DNA from: Corynebacterium sp.
GTDB lineage: Bacteria > Actinomycetota > Actinomycetes > Mycobacteriales > Mycobacteriaceae
Direction of reading: 5' to 3'
Assembly (NCBI RefSeq): GCF_022712275.1
Contig: NZ_JALAGU010000044.1
Span: forward strand, 1-31,604
Length of the DNA stretch: 31,604 nucleotides
The translations under genes were made by a program, and so were the position numbers. The first letter of the stretch is position 1. Every line of letters begins with the position of its first letter. The notes beneath the pieces were generated by a model. It did no database searches, was not told the DNA's origin, and saw only the letters and a list, made by a program, of their open reading frames with translations. This document shows positions 7,355-15,923 of this stretch, piece after piece.

Positions 7355-8881
7355 TCAGACCTGGGCGCCCACAGCCTCGGCACCCTCGATCGGCATGGTG
7401 TCGAGGTCGTACTTCTCGTTGGTCTCAAGACTCTCGAGAACCTCGGTGACCTCATGCTCCTCGTCGACGACCGGCATGGAGCCCAGCAGGTTGCGTCCCG
7501 CAGACTCCCGCATGAAGTACACGCCGATGCCGCCGACAATGCAGGCGAACATGATGTAGTACGCGCCGGCGAAGTCAGAACCGATGAGGTTCTGCAGCGC
7601 GGTGATGACGAAGCCGGTGGTACCACCGAACAGCGCGACCGCGACGTTGAACATCAGGCCCATCGCTGTGTACCGGCTGGCTGTCGGGAACAGTGACGGC
7701 AGGGCCGAGGCCTGGATCGAGACCTGGAACATCATGATCACACCGATGATCATCAGGCCCGCCAGCGTGGACCACACGTGGTCCATCATCATCAGCGCGA
7801 AAGCCGGGATCGCGCACACCACACCGACCACGCAGCCGGTGATCATCACCGGGCGGCGTCCTATCCGGTCGGACAGCGAACCGAACAACGGCAGTCCGAT
7901 GGAGACGATGATCAGCACCGGCACCAGCAGCGCATTGCCGTGGACAGTGTCGTAGCCGAGGGTGTCGGTGAGGTAGGTCGGCATGAACGTCGTCAGTGCG
8001 TAACCGACGACCTGCGCACACATGACGAGCGCGGATCCCATGAGGATCTCCGGCCAGAAGTGACGGATCAGGTAGCTGACCTGCCCCATCAGGCTCGTGT
8101 CATTGCCGCCGGACGCCGCGGTGGCGGCGTCCTCGCCATCCTGGGAGGACGCGTCGACAGTGTCACCGACGCGCTCCTCACGGCTCTCCTGCACGGCCTC
8201 GAAGGCCTGCGACTCCTCGATATTGGAGCGCATGTACAGGCCGGTCAGGCCCAGCGGCAGCGCGACCCAGAAGGCGACGCGCCAGCCCCAGGACTCCATC
8301 TGGGCGTCCGTCGTCACGACCTCCAGCACCGAGACCAGCGCCGCCGCAGCGGCGAAGCCCAGGTAGGAGCCGAGATCCAGGAAGGACCCCCAGAAACCGC
8401 GGCGCTTGTCCGAGGAGTATTCGGCGATGAACGTCGCCGCGCCGGCGTACTCACCGCCGGTGGAGAAGCCCTGGACGAACTTCAGCAGGATCAGCAGGAC
8501 CGGGGCCACGATCCCGATCTGCTGGTAGGTCGGGAGGCAGCCGATGAGGAACGTGCCTGCGGACATCATGATGATCGTGAACGCGAGGATCGCCTTGCGT
8601 CCCACCCGGTCCCCGATGGGCCCGAGGATCAGTCCGCCGAGGGGGCGGACGAGGAATGTCACCGCGAGGGTGGCGAAGCTCGCCAGCCCGTCCCACGGCG
8701 AGGGCAGCGGGAAGAAGTGGAAGGTGATGTAGGTCATGACATAGGAGAAGACTCCGATGTCGTACCACTCCATGAAGTTCCCGAGCAGTGTGGCGCGCAG
8801 CGCCTTCTTCATCTTTGACTGGTCCACGACGTGAATGTCGCTCGCCTCGATCGGCGTCGTGGAGGGTGCATTGTTAGCCAC
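7355..8881 (-). CDS. proP: MHS-family MFS transporter, ProP-like osmolyte/proton symporter
   Basis: This 508-aa, 12-helix major facilitator belongs to the metabolite:H+ symporter family. The N-terminus ATLLGNFMEWYDIGVFSY is the MHS signature. MFS loop motifs GPIGDRVGRK and GSLSDRIGRRP follow helices 2 and 8, and FVQGFSTGGEYAGA is typical of ProP. It probably imports proline, betaine or ectoine with protons under osmotic stress. The central cytoplasmic loop (about 235-275) is long, acidic and Ala/Ser-rich, and the C-terminus is acidic. The start is GTG at 8881, with GGAAGGA 7 nt upstream. The substrate is an inference, since related MHS carriers take dicarboxylates or shikimate. Confidence 0.85.
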   Translation of the reverse strand: MANNAPSTTPIEASDIHVVDQSKMKKALRATLLGNFMEWYDIGVFSYVMTYITFHFFPLPSPWDGLASFATLAVTFLVRPLGGLILGPIGDRVGRKAILAFTIIMMSAGTFLIGCLPTYQQIGIVAPVLLILLKFVQGFSTGGEYAGAATFIAEYSSDKRRGFWGSFLDLGSYLGFAAAAALVSVLEVVTTDAQMESWGWRVAFWVALPLGLTGLYMRSNIEESQAFEAVQESREERVGDTVDASSQDGEDAATAASGGNDTSLMGQVSYLIRHFWPEILMGSALVMCAQVVGYALTTFMPTYLTDTLGYDTVHGNALLVPVLIIVSIGLPLFGSLSDRIGRRPVMITGCVVGVVCAIPAFALMMMDHVWSTLAGLMIIGVIMMFQVSIQASALPSLFPTASRYTAMGLMFNVAVALFGGTTGFVITALQNLIGSDFAGAYYIMFACIVGGIGVYFMRESAGRNLLGSMPVVDEEHEVTEVLESLETNEKYDLDTMPIEGAEAVGAQV

Positions 8882-8950
8882 AATGGTTCCTTCCTATGGT
8901 CGAGCCCGATCGACCGTAGCGGAAACCAGCGGAAGATATAACTAAGTGAC

Positions 8951-9760
8951 CTATGTTAACCGGGGAGGTTCTCCGTGCCCGCCCCACTCAGTAACCTTCC
9001 AACCAGCGGAAATGACGTCGGTCAGAGTTTCTCCGACAAATCTCGATGCCACGTCCTTCTCCGGAACCCACGCCGCCGTGTGGAGCATCGGGGCGTCCGT
9101 CGTGGGAAGCGTCGGCAGGGCGGTTGACGGCAACGAAGCCCCCGGTCCCAGTTCCGGCACCTCCAGTTCCACCCGGGAGGTGTTCGGCAGCAGCGAGCGC
9201 ACCGCCCACTCCGGCTCGACCCTGCCGAGGAACCCGGCCACCAGACGGATCACCGCTCCGTGGCTCACCACCGCCAGATCAGAGCCCGTCGACTGCGCCG
9301 TGACCAGCTGCGGCAGCAGTGTGTCGAGGTAGCGGCTGACCACCTCACGTCCGGTCAGCGCCCCGGGCATCGCCAGATCCAGCGACCCACCCAGCCACTC
9401 GCCGAAGAACCGGTGGTAGTTGTACTGGGCCTCGGGATCACTGCGCATCTCGTAGTCACCGGCCGGGATCTCAGAGATCCCCGGCCACGCGTCCGGCGTC
9501 GGCAGCACCAGCCCGGCCCCGGCGGCACCCTCGACGATCCCCTTCGCGGTCTGCTGCGCCCGCAACGCCTGGGAGGACGCCAGGGTCAGACCGACCCCTG
9601 AAGCGTCCTGCGCTCCGTACTCCCCCGCGATGAGTTCACCGGCGGCGTAGGCCTGTGACCTGCCCAGTTCTGTCAATGCGGCACCGGGCAGATTCGTGTC
9701 CAGCGAGTGGGAGACATTCGACGTCGTCTGTCCGTGACGGATCAGCAGCAGCCGGGTCAT
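8951..9760 (-). CDS. Histidine phosphatase (phosphoglycerate-mutase-like) protein
   Basis: This 269-aa member of the histidine-phosphatase superfamily has an N-terminal LIRHGQTTSN with phospho-accepting His9. The second catalytic His lies in VVSHGAVIR, and SSQALRAQQTA is the usual third block. The start at 9760 overlaps the pheA stop by 4 bp (ATGA), so the pair is co-translated. A longer frame to 9796 has no family support. Its substrate is unknown, and the family includes sugar-phosphate phosphatases as well as mutases. The link with pheA is conserved in corynebacteria as I remember it. It should not be taken as the glycolytic mutase. Confidence 0.9.
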   Translation of the reverse strand: MTRLLLIRHGQTTSNVSHSLDTNLPGAALTELGRSQAYAAGELIAGEYGAQDASGVGLTLASSQALRAQQTAKGIVEGAAGAGLVLPTPDAWPGISEIPAGDYEMRSDPEAQYNYHRFFGEWLGGSLDLAMPGALTGREVVSRYLDTLLPQLVTAQSTGSDLAVVSHGAVIRLVAGFLGRVEPEWAVRSLLPNTSRVELEVPELGPGASLPSTALPTLPTTDAPMLHTAAWVPEKDVASRFVGETLTDVISAGWKVTEWGGHGEPPRLT

Positions 9761-10695
9761 GCGTACGGCTCCCCCTTCGTCCGCGACTCGATCCACGCCC
9801 TCGACTCCGTGTAGTCCGGCGGCATCGACCCGGACGGCCCGTTCACCCCGCCGACCCAGCCCTCCTGCGGCCAGGACCCCAGGTACCGGAACCGCTCGGC
9901 GTAGCGGTACAGCCCGGCAAGTGCCTCGGCCACGGCCGGATCATCGATGTGCCCGGCGACCTCGACATGGAAGTTGTACGTGCCGGCCTTCTCCCGGGTG
10001 GGCCGCGACTCGATCCGAGACATGTCCACCCGGCGCGTCGCCAGCTCCATCAGTGCCATCACCAGCGACGCCGGCTCATTCGGTACCCGCAGCACGATCG
10101 CGGTGCGGTCGTTGCCGGTCCGGGCCGGCGGGGTCTGCGGCCTGGTGACCAGCACGAACCTGGTGCGGGCATCCGGCAGGTCGTTGATGCCGTCGGCGAG
10201 GGTCTCCAACCCGTTGAGCTCCCCGGCGCGGGCGGGCGCGAGGGCGGCGTCCACCTCCCCGGCGGCGACGGCGGTGGCCCCGGAACCATTGGAGGACGCC
10301 GCGACGAAGGTGACGTCCGGCAATGTGACCCCACGCCAGTTCGCCGTCTGGTTGTACGCCACCGGATGGCAGGTCAGCGTCCTCACGTCGGCCAGCGTCG
10401 TACCCGGTCGGACGAGCAACTGGAAGGCGACGGGCACATCATGTTCCCGCACGATCTGCAGTTCAGAACCGACGGTGAAAGCGTCGAAGGTCTGGGTCAC
10501 CGGGCCGTCGACACTGGATTCCAGGGCGACGCAGGCGACGTCCGCCTCCCCGGAACGCACCATGTCCAGGGCGACCGCCGGAGAGGTGACGGTGATGTGG
10601 TCGGCGTCCGCCGGCAGATGCCCGGCGGTCGTGAAGTCGAGGACAGCCTGTTCGGTGAAGGTGCCCCTGGGCCCGAGGAAAGCGACGGTGGTCAT
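9757..10695 (-). CDS. pheA: Prephenate dehydratase
   Basis: This 312-aa enzyme converts prephenate to phenylpyruvate in phenylalanine synthesis. The catalytic domain occupies about residues 1-190, starting MTTVAFLGPRGTFTEQA. It contains the periplasmic-binding-protein-like fold and the TRF motif (DARTRFVLV) at its end. A regulatory ACT domain follows (about 200-280) with the ESRP motif that binds phenylalanine, so feedback inhibition is expected. It has no chorismate-mutase domain. The start at 10695 places an AGGTAGG Shine-Dalgarno about 9 nt upstream; 10701 is an alternative. It is followed by the phosphatase with ATGA overlap and diverges from the amidase gene. Confidence 0.96.
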   Translation of the reverse strand: MTTVAFLGPRGTFTEQAVLDFTTAGHLPADADHITVTSPAVALDMVRSGEADVACVALESSVDGPVTQTFDAFTVGSELQIVREHDVPVAFQLLVRPGTTLADVRTLTCHPVAYNQTANWRGVTLPDVTFVAASSNGSGATAVAAGEVDAALAPARAGELNGLETLADGINDLPDARTRFVLVTRPQTPPARTGNDRTAIVLRVPNEPASLVMALMELATRRVDMSRIESRPTREKAGTYNFHVEVAGHIDDPAVAEALAGLYRYAERFRYLGSWPQEGWVGGVNGPSGSMPPDYTESRAWIESRTKGEPYA

Positions 10696-10721
10696 GCCCA
10701 TCAACCTACCTGGGCGAGCGC

Positions 10722-10727
10722 TACGCT
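10722..10727 (+). promoter_or_regulatory. -10 element of the amidase gene, near-leaderless spacing
   Basis: TACGCT is followed by 8 nt and the ATG at 10736. The 40-bp gap to pheA must hold both divergent start regions. Confidence 0.45.
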
Positions 10728-10735
10728 GGGTCACC

Positions 10736-12151
10736 ATGGGAACGCCCGGAACACCGACCACCACCGCCGCACGCCTGGCCGCCGTCGCCGCGTCGACCGG
10801 GCTCAGTGCCGCCGAGCTGGGGGTCGCCCGGTTGTACGACACCCCGCACACCAGCAGCTGTGCGGAGAACACCGGAACGCTGCACGGCACGGAGGTGCTG
10901 GTCAAGGACCTGCAGCGGGTCGCCGGGGAGACCACCGGGTTCGGCAGCCCCGCCCACGAGGACGTCTCCGACGAGCACGACTCCACCGTCCGCAGCCTGC
11001 TCGCCACCGGGGCCTCGCTGGTCGGCGCCTCGGTCACCGCCGAGTACGGCGCCACCGTCTACACCGAACCTGGCCTGGTCGGTGGCGGTCCGGGACCGGT
11101 GAACCCGGTCGATCCGAGGATGACGACCGGTGGGTCCTCCTCCGGGGCGGCGGTGGCGGTCGCCCGCGGGATCGTCGACATCGCCCACGCCAATGACGGC
11201 GGCGGGTCGATCCGGGTGCCGGCGGCGGCGGTCGGTCTGCCCGGGCTGAAACCGGCGCACCGGGTCTTCGGGTCCGGAGCACTGCCGAACCCGGCGGCGC
11301 AGGGCTTCATCGCCCGTGACCTCGCGCTCACGGCGCGGGCCTACGATGTAGCCTCCACGGCCCCGGTGCGCCCGGGCCTGCGCCTGGGCATGTCCACGGT
11401 CCCCTTCCACGGGGATCCGGGGCAGGCCGGGCCGACGGCGGTGGACCCGCGGATCGCCACGGCCACCACCGCGTCCGCCGCGTTGTTGGTGACCCACCCG
11501 CAGGTCAGCGGGATTGTTCCGGTCGAGACCCCGTACCCGGTGGAGCGGTTCACGGTCTTCTCCCGCATCATGGCCGCCCGGTGCGTGGGCCTGCCCGATC
11601 CGCTGGGCCCGATGCCCGGGTGGCTCAAGGAACAGGGCCGGTCGTTGGCGGTGTCCGATATCGAGGACGCCGCGGCGTCCCTGCGCGTCCTGCCCGGGGA
11701 CATCGAACGCGCCTGGCCGGACGTGGACGTGGTCGTCACCCCGACGCTGGCCTGCGCGCCGCCACCGGTCGGCGCATTCTCGTCTCTGGCATTGGCCGGG
11801 TCGCACCGGCTCGATTTCCTCGCGCAGACCGCGTGGACGCCGTGGGCGACCCTGTGGAATCTCACCGGTTGGGCCGCACTGTCGGTGCCGCTCGTCACCC
11901 CCGCACCCGGGCAGTGGCCGGTCTCGGTACACCTGGGTGCCGTCGGCGACCGGGCGGACACCGCGACGCTGCTCGCGCTCGGCGCCCATCTGCAGGACGC
12001 CGTGGCGCGGATGACCGGTTCCGGGGACGCTGACGTATCCGGGTTCGTGGTGGCCGAGCCGGGCAACATCGAGGCCCTGCGGTACCGGCCGGTCGTGGCC
12101 GGGCACTCCCACGGGCACTCCCACGGAGACGGGCGCACACATGACCACTGA
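10736..12151 (+). CDS. Amidase-signature family protein
   Basis: This 471-aa amidase-signature enzyme has the Ser-cisSer-Lys triad visible as Lys57 (VLVKDLQ), the cis-Ser in GGSSSG (about 134-136) and nucleophile Ser158 in DGGGSIR. It hydrolyses an amide, but the substrate cannot be told. The lack of neighbouring gatB/gatC and the domain details argue against Glu-tRNA amidotransferase. The last 15 residues form a His-rich tail (HSHGHSHGDGRTHDH), unusual for the family and potentially metal-binding. The gene overlaps the CPBP protease gene by 11 bp, so the two are probably co-translated. Confidence 0.88.
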   Translation: MGTPGTPTTTAARLAAVAASTGLSAAELGVARLYDTPHTSSCAENTGTLHGTEVLVKDLQRVAGETTGFGSPAHEDVSDEHDSTVRSLLATGASLVGASVTAEYGATVYTEPGLVGGGPGPVNPVDPRMTTGGSSSGAAVAVARGIVDIAHANDGGGSIRVPAAAVGLPGLKPAHRVFGSGALPNPAAQGFIARDLALTARAYDVASTAPVRPGLRLGMSTVPFHGDPGQAGPTAVDPRIATATTASAALLVTHPQVSGIVPVETPYPVERFTVFSRIMAARCVGLPDPLGPMPGWLKEQGRSLAVSDIEDAAASLRVLPGDIERAWPDVDVVVTPTLACAPPPVGAFSSLALAGSHRLDFLAQTAWTPWATLWNLTGWAALSVPLVTPAPGQWPVSVHLGAVGDRADTATLLALGAHLQDAVARMTGSGDADVSGFVVAEPGNIEALRYRPVVAGHSHGHSHGDGRTHDH

Positions 12152-12956
12152 CCAGGGTCGCGTCCGCCGGTGGTTGGCCGCACCCTCCCCGGTACAGCCG
12201 GAGCCGGTGACCGCGTACGCCGACCGCCGGGCCCTGCGCTGGGAGATCGCCCTTGTCCTGGCCGTCACCTTCGGTACCTCAGGCGTGCGGGCGGCACTAC
12301 GGCTGCTCGAGTCCGCGACGACGCCGACCCGGCTCAACAAGCAGACCACCACCCTCAACGCCCAGAAGTCCTCACTGGCCTGGCTGGACCCCCTGTTCCA
12401 GCTCATCAGTTCCGGGGTGCTGCTCGCCTGGGGCGGACTGGCGGTGTTCCTGCTGCTCCGGCATGTGCCGGTGTGGTTGACGGGGATCTCGCCGCTGCGT
12501 CCTTCCCGGCGCGATGTGTTACCGGGAGTCGGCCTGGCGGCACTGATCGGGCTGCCGGGGCTGGTGTTCTATGTGGTGGCGGTGCAGCTCAACCTGTCGA
12601 AGCAGGTCATGGCCTCGGGCCTGGACTCCTCGGTCGGCGATGTCCTGCTGCTGGTCATCAACGCCTGGGCGAACGGCTTCGCTGAGGAGTTCATCGTGGT
12701 CGCGTGGCTGGTGTCCCGGCTGCGGCAGCTGCAGGTGCCGTGGGTGTGGGTGTTCGTCGCCTCATCGGTCCTGCGTGGGAGCTACCACCTCTACCAGGGC
12801 TATTCCGCCGGGCTGGGAAACATCGTCATGGGGCTGGTGTTCGTGTTCTTCTTCTGGCGGACCGGTCGGGTGTGGCCGCTGGTCATCGCGCACGGACTGA
12901 TCGACACCGTCGCCTTCGTGGGCTACCAGGTCCTCGGCGGGGTGCCGGGGTTGTAG
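12141..12956 (+). CDS. CPBP-family intramembrane glutamic endopeptidase
   Basis: This 271-aa membrane protein of the CAAX-protease/bacteriocin-processing (ABI) family has the catalytic EE pair in AEEFIVVAWL (Glu182, Glu183). LRGSYHLYQG (His216) and IAHGLIDT (His251) supply the other active-site residues. There are about seven hydrophobic helices. The canonical EExxxR form is replaced by EE followed by a hydrophobic run, as in the actinobacterial subgroup with the LRGSYHLYQG motif. It probably cleaves a membrane or lipidated substrate. The partner is unknown; overlap with the amidase gene suggests linked expression. The start at 12141 gives an 11-bp overlap. Confidence 0.88.
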   Translation: MTTDQGRVRRWLAAPSPVQPEPVTAYADRRALRWEIALVLAVTFGTSGVRAALRLLESATTPTRLNKQTTTLNAQKSSLAWLDPLFQLISSGVLLAWGGLAVFLLLRHVPVWLTGISPLRPSRRDVLPGVGLAALIGLPGLVFYVVAVQLNLSKQVMASGLDSSVGDVLLLVINAWANGFAEEFIVVAWLVSRLRQLQVPWVWVFVASSVLRGSYHLYQGYSAGLGNIVMGLVFVFFFWRTGRVWPLVIAHGLIDTVAFVGYQVLGGVPGL

Positions 12957-12976
12957 CACCCAGTCCGCCCGGACCC

Positions 12977-13067
12977 CGCCCCGTTCACCTCAGATACATC
13001 ACAGCCCGTGCCGCATCCGGGCCGGAAAAGTAGCACAGCGTGTGATGTATCTGAGGTGAACGGGGCG
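12977..13067. repeat. Interspersed palindromic element, copy 2 (perfect arms)
   Basis: A perfect 27-bp inverted repeat (12977-13003 with 13041-13067) is separated by 37 bp. The 79-bp core 12983-13061 is homologous to 1621-1699. The arms contain GTTCACCTCAGATACATCAC and its complement. It carries no coding capacity or recognisable transposase. It follows the CPBP gene by about 20 bp and could act as its terminator. In RNA it would form a long stem. Confidence 0.85.
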
Positions 13068-13326
13068 CCGCGCATGGGCCGGACCGGTGCATCCCCCTGC
13101 CAGCGTGCACGCACCGGACTGACAGCGAATCATCCGCGAACCCGGACGTCGGTGTCATGGCTACGCCAGTACCGGGTCCTAGAGTTCTTCGCATGGACGT
13201 CAGCCACTGAGGGGGCGGCGTCCTGAGAGGGCCCCGACACCCCGGCCGACCTGCGTGATCCGGTCCGGTCGTGATGCCGGTGTTCACCGTGGCGAGGACG
13301 GTGACTCCGGTGGTGTCGGGAACGAC
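13068..13326. other. Intergenic stretch with no supported gene
   Basis: Between the palindromic element and the terminator-like hairpin I see only short, low-quality reading frames on both strands, and no tRNA-like fold, promoter pair or ribosome-binding site. It may be remnant DNA, but I recognise no family in it. Confidence 0.5.
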
Positions 13327-13373
13327 GGAGCCGCAGGCGCCCGGTACTGAGAGGGACCGGCACCTGCGGCTCC
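13327..13373 (-). terminator. Terminator-like hairpin after the SdpI-like gene
   Basis: A perfect 11-bp stem (GGAGCCGCAGG at 13327-13337 with its complement at 13363-13373) has extra partial pairing inside. It lies 40 bp beyond the 3' end of the minus-strand membrane gene. No T-run is present. Confidence 0.55.
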
Positions 13374-13413
13374 GCTGTATCTGCCGCGTGTGTCGGACGT
13401 GGTTGTGCCGCTG

Positions 13414-13812
13414 TCAGCGCTTCCGCTTCTTCTTGCCCCGCGAGCCCTTCTTCGCCGCCTCGACGGCCGCCGAGTTCGCCGCCTTGACCATCGGCACGAA
13501 GCCACAGACCACCGCGAGGTAGGGCACCAGACCGAGATAGCCGGCCCAGTCCGCCTGCACGATCAGGCCGATGACCAGGGCGACCAACCACACAACCGCG
13601 GTCACGGCGATGGTCTTCCTGGCGACCGGCAGCGCAGCCTCGTGACCGGCAGCCCAGGTCGCGTCGGTCTTCTTCACGGTCGGCGTGACCAGGCCGAAGC
13701 CGCTGTCCCGCGACAGATGCCCCTGCGCCGCCGCCCGGACCATCGCGAAGACGATCCATGCCGCGACTACCGCCAGTACACCGGCCAGCAGGCCCAGGGT
13801 CTCATCACTCAT
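13414..13812 (-). CDS. SdpI-like family membrane protein
   Basis: This 132-aa protein has three membrane helices (about 5-25, 62-82 and 88-108) and a strongly basic C-terminus rich in Lys and Arg. The loop GFGLVTPTVKKTDATWAAGH matches the SdpI/YhfL family pattern (a TP-x-K-x-(D/E)-x-x-W segment). Bacillus SdpI gives immunity to a killing peptide, but most actinobacterial homologues are uncharacterised and no sdpC-like gene is near. ATG 13812 is chosen because a GATACT hexamer lies 9 nt upstream. A GTG at 13836 would add 8 residues. It diverges from lcpB. Confidence 0.7.
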   Translation of the reverse strand: MSDETLGLLAGVLAVVAAWIVFAMVRAAAQGHLSRDSGFGLVTPTVKKTDATWAAGHEAALPVARKTIAVTAVVWLVALVIGLIVQADWAGYLGLVPYLAVVCGFVPMVKAANSAAVEAAKKGSRGKKKRKR

Positions 13813-13898
13813 AGACACAAGAGTATCGGCGTTCACCGCGGGGACCGAACCGGACTCATCTCATCCCCGAGGATGATCAGCTCCCCCGGCCCCTTCGT

Positions 13899-13904
13899 TA
13901 TGCT
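13899..13904 (+). promoter_or_regulatory. -10 element of lcpB, leaderless spacing
   Basis: TATGCT is followed by 7 nt and the ATG at 13912. An upstream in-frame ATG lies inside this hexamer and is therefore unlikely to be the start. Confidence 0.55.
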
Positions 13905-13911
13905 GTCCTCC

Positions 13912-15288
13912 ATGACTCAACCTCCCCGACCGAACGACGGAAGCGACAACTACGCCCGGGACCACCTCGGGCGCGTCCTGCGCGACCGGTTCGGCAACCC
14001 GGTGCCGCGGCGACCCGAGGCCCGCCCCGGTAACGCCGGGACCGGCGGGGAGGCAGGACAGGACCAGCCGCGGGGTCGCCACGAACGCTCCGGGGCACAG
14101 CCGCCCGCACAACCCCCCTCACAACCCCCCTCACAACCCACGGACAACAGCACTCGGATGTACGGGGATTCCCCCTCACAGCAGAGCTCCGGTGGCCAGC
14201 CCGCGCCGCCGCAGTACCGGCGGGCCGAGAACCAGCAGCAGGGCCAGCCGCCCTACCGCGACCAGTACCCGCCACGCGATCCGGCGCAACAGCCGATGCC
14301 ACCGATGCAGCGCCCGGAACAGCGGGGCCAGCCGCCCCGCCAGACCCCATCCCGGGCACCGCGTCAGAAGAAGAAGCGCCGTCGCCCGCGCATCGGACGC
14401 ATCCTCGGCGTCCTCCTGCTGGTGATCGTCGTCATCATCGGCGGTACAGCGTGGTGGGTCGATTCCAGCCTCAACCGGATCGACGCACTCACCGACTCCT
14501 CCACCGGCAACACCAAGGGCACGAACTGGCTGCTCGTCGGCTCCGACTCCCGCGAAGGTCTCTCCGAGGAGGACGGTGAACGCTACGCCGCCGGTGACCT
14601 CTCCGAAGGCGGCCAGCGCACCGACACGATCATCGTCGTCCACGTCCCGTCCTTCGGTGGCAAGCCGACGATGGTCTCCATCCCGCGCGACTCCTACGTG
14701 GAGGTCCCCGGCTACGGCATGGACAAGATCAACTCCGCCTTCTCCTACGGCGGTCCGCAGCTGCTGCAGCAGACCGTCGAGCAGAACACGGGCATGCGTA
14801 TCGACCACTACATGGAGCTCGGATTCGCCGGCTTCGCCGGGATCGTGGACGCCGTCGGTGGCGTCACCCTGTGTCCCAAGGAGCCCATCGACGACCCGAT
14901 GGCCGGCCTGAACGTCGAGGCCGGCTGCCAGGAGATGGACGGACCGACCGCGCTGGGCTACGTGCGTACCCGCTACACCTCGGCCAACGGTGACCTCGAC
15001 CGGGTCGAGCGCCAGCGTGAGTTCCTCACCGCGGTGATCAAGAAGGTCGGGTCCCTCTCGACGATGATCAACCCGTTCCGGGCCTTCCCCCTGATCAGCA
15101 ACCTGACGGATGCCGTGACCGTGGACAACGGGGACCATGTGTGGCACCTGGCGTCGCTGGGACTGGGTCTGGTCCGCGGTTCCGAGCAGCAGACCGTCCC
15201 GGTCGGCGGTTTCGCCGACACAGACGCCGGCAGCGTCGTCCTGTGGGACGACGCTGCCGCAGAGGAACTGTTCTCGACGATGCGCTGA
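13912..15288 (+). CDS. lcpB: LytR-CpsA-Psr (LCP) family protein, LcpB-like
   Basis: This 458-aa enzyme is expected to attach arabinogalactan or another polyprenyl-linked glycopolymer to peptidoglycan. The N-terminal 150 residues are cytoplasmic, disordered and rich in Pro and Gln, with a small duplication (SQPPSQP). A KKKRRRPR cluster leads into one membrane helix near 162-180. The LCP domain follows outside the cell: LLVGSDSREG, RTDTIIVVHV, VSIPRDSYVEV and DRVERQREFL, with the conserved Asp/Arg residues for the pyrophosphate and Mg. There is no C-terminal LytR_C domain, unlike LcpA. I name it lcpB from that architecture and from its position between pheA and glpQ. Confidence 0.88.
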   Translation: MTQPPRPNDGSDNYARDHLGRVLRDRFGNPVPRRPEARPGNAGTGGEAGQDQPRGRHERSGAQPPAQPPSQPPSQPTDNSTRMYGDSPSQQSSGGQPAPPQYRRAENQQQGQPPYRDQYPPRDPAQQPMPPMQRPEQRGQPPRQTPSRAPRQKKKRRRPRIGRILGVLLLVIVVIIGGTAWWVDSSLNRIDALTDSSTGNTKGTNWLLVGSDSREGLSEEDGERYAAGDLSEGGQRTDTIIVVHVPSFGGKPTMVSIPRDSYVEVPGYGMDKINSAFSYGGPQLLQQTVEQNTGMRIDHYMELGFAGFAGIVDAVGGVTLCPKEPIDDPMAGLNVEAGCQEMDGPTALGYVRTRYTSANGDLDRVERQREFLTAVIKKVGSLSTMINPFRAFPLISNLTDAVTVDNGDHVWHLASLGLGLVRGSEQQTVPVGGFADTDAGSVVLWDDAAAEELFSTMR

Positions 15289-15339
15289 GCGGTGCTGACA
15301 GCTGCGCCGGGCAGTTCCGGGAGGGGGGAGCTGAGCTGA

Positions 15340-15834
15340 CTAGAGCGCCGCGAGGGCGGCGTCGTAGTCGGGCTCGGTGGTGATCTCGGGGACCAGCTCG
15401 GTGTGGAGCACGGTGCCGTCGGTGTCGATGACGACGACGGCCCGGGCCAGCACACCAGCCAGCGGGGAATCCAGCAGACGCACGCCGTAGTCCTCACTGA
15501 AGGAGGAGCGGAACGACGAGGTCGCGGTGACGTTCTCGATGCCCTCGGCGGCGCAGAAGCGGCCCAAGGCGAAGGGGAGGTCCTTGGAGACCGAGACGAC
15601 GACTGTGTTGTCCAGGCCGGTGGCGCGCTTGTTGAACTCACGCTCGGAGTTCGCGCACACGCCGGTGTCGACCGACGGGAAGATGTTGAGGATCACGCGC
15701 TTGCCGGCGAAGTCTGTCAGCGAGACATCCTGCAGGTCAGCGTTGACGGTGGTGAAAGCGGGCGCCGCGGCACCGACGGCGGGGAGATCGCCGACGGTGT
15801 GGGCGGGGGTTCCGGAGAATGCGGTATCAGCCAT
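15340..15834 (-). CDS. tpx: Thiol peroxidase
   Basis: This 164-aa atypical 2-Cys peroxiredoxin reduces hydrogen and organic peroxides in the cytoplasm using thioredoxin-type partners. The peroxidatic Cys60 is in PSVDTGVCANSE and the resolving Cys94 in RFCAAEG, at the spacing seen in E. coli Tpx. The length is normal. A weak TAGAAA hexamer lies 7 nt before the ATG, so it may be leaderless. It converges with lcpB across 51 bp and follows the DUF5926 gene in the same direction, with the 22-bp tandem repeat between them. Confidence 0.95.
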   Translation of the reverse strand: MADTAFSGTPAHTVGDLPAVGAAAPAFTTVNADLQDVSLTDFAGKRVILNIFPSVDTGVCANSEREFNKRATGLDNTVVVSVSKDLPFALGRFCAAEGIENVTATSSFRSSFSEDYGVRLLDSPLAGVLARAVVVIDTDGTVLHTELVPEITTEPDYDAALAAL

Positions 15835-15857
15835 GACACCGTTTCTACACGGTTCTC

Positions 15858-15923
15858 GCGGATCGTGACCCCGCGGTCAGCGGATCGTGACCCCGCGGTC
15901 AGCGGATCGTGACCTCGCGGGCG
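15858..15923. repeat. 22-bp tandem repeat, three units
   Basis: Two identical 22-bp units (15858-15879 and 15880-15901) are followed by a third, slightly different unit (15902-15923) that encodes the last residues of the DUF5926 protein. The stop codon falls at the unit junction. It looks like a local slippage duplication of the gene's 3' end. The extra copies add no coding sequence. Confidence 0.85.

Noticed and set aside
14107..14130. Short direct repeat CAACCCCCCTCA in lcpB as a possible CRISPR or regulatory repeat
   Set aside because: There are only two adjacent copies inside the coding Pro/Gln-rich region, in frame (SQPPSQP), which is a normal low-complexity duplication.
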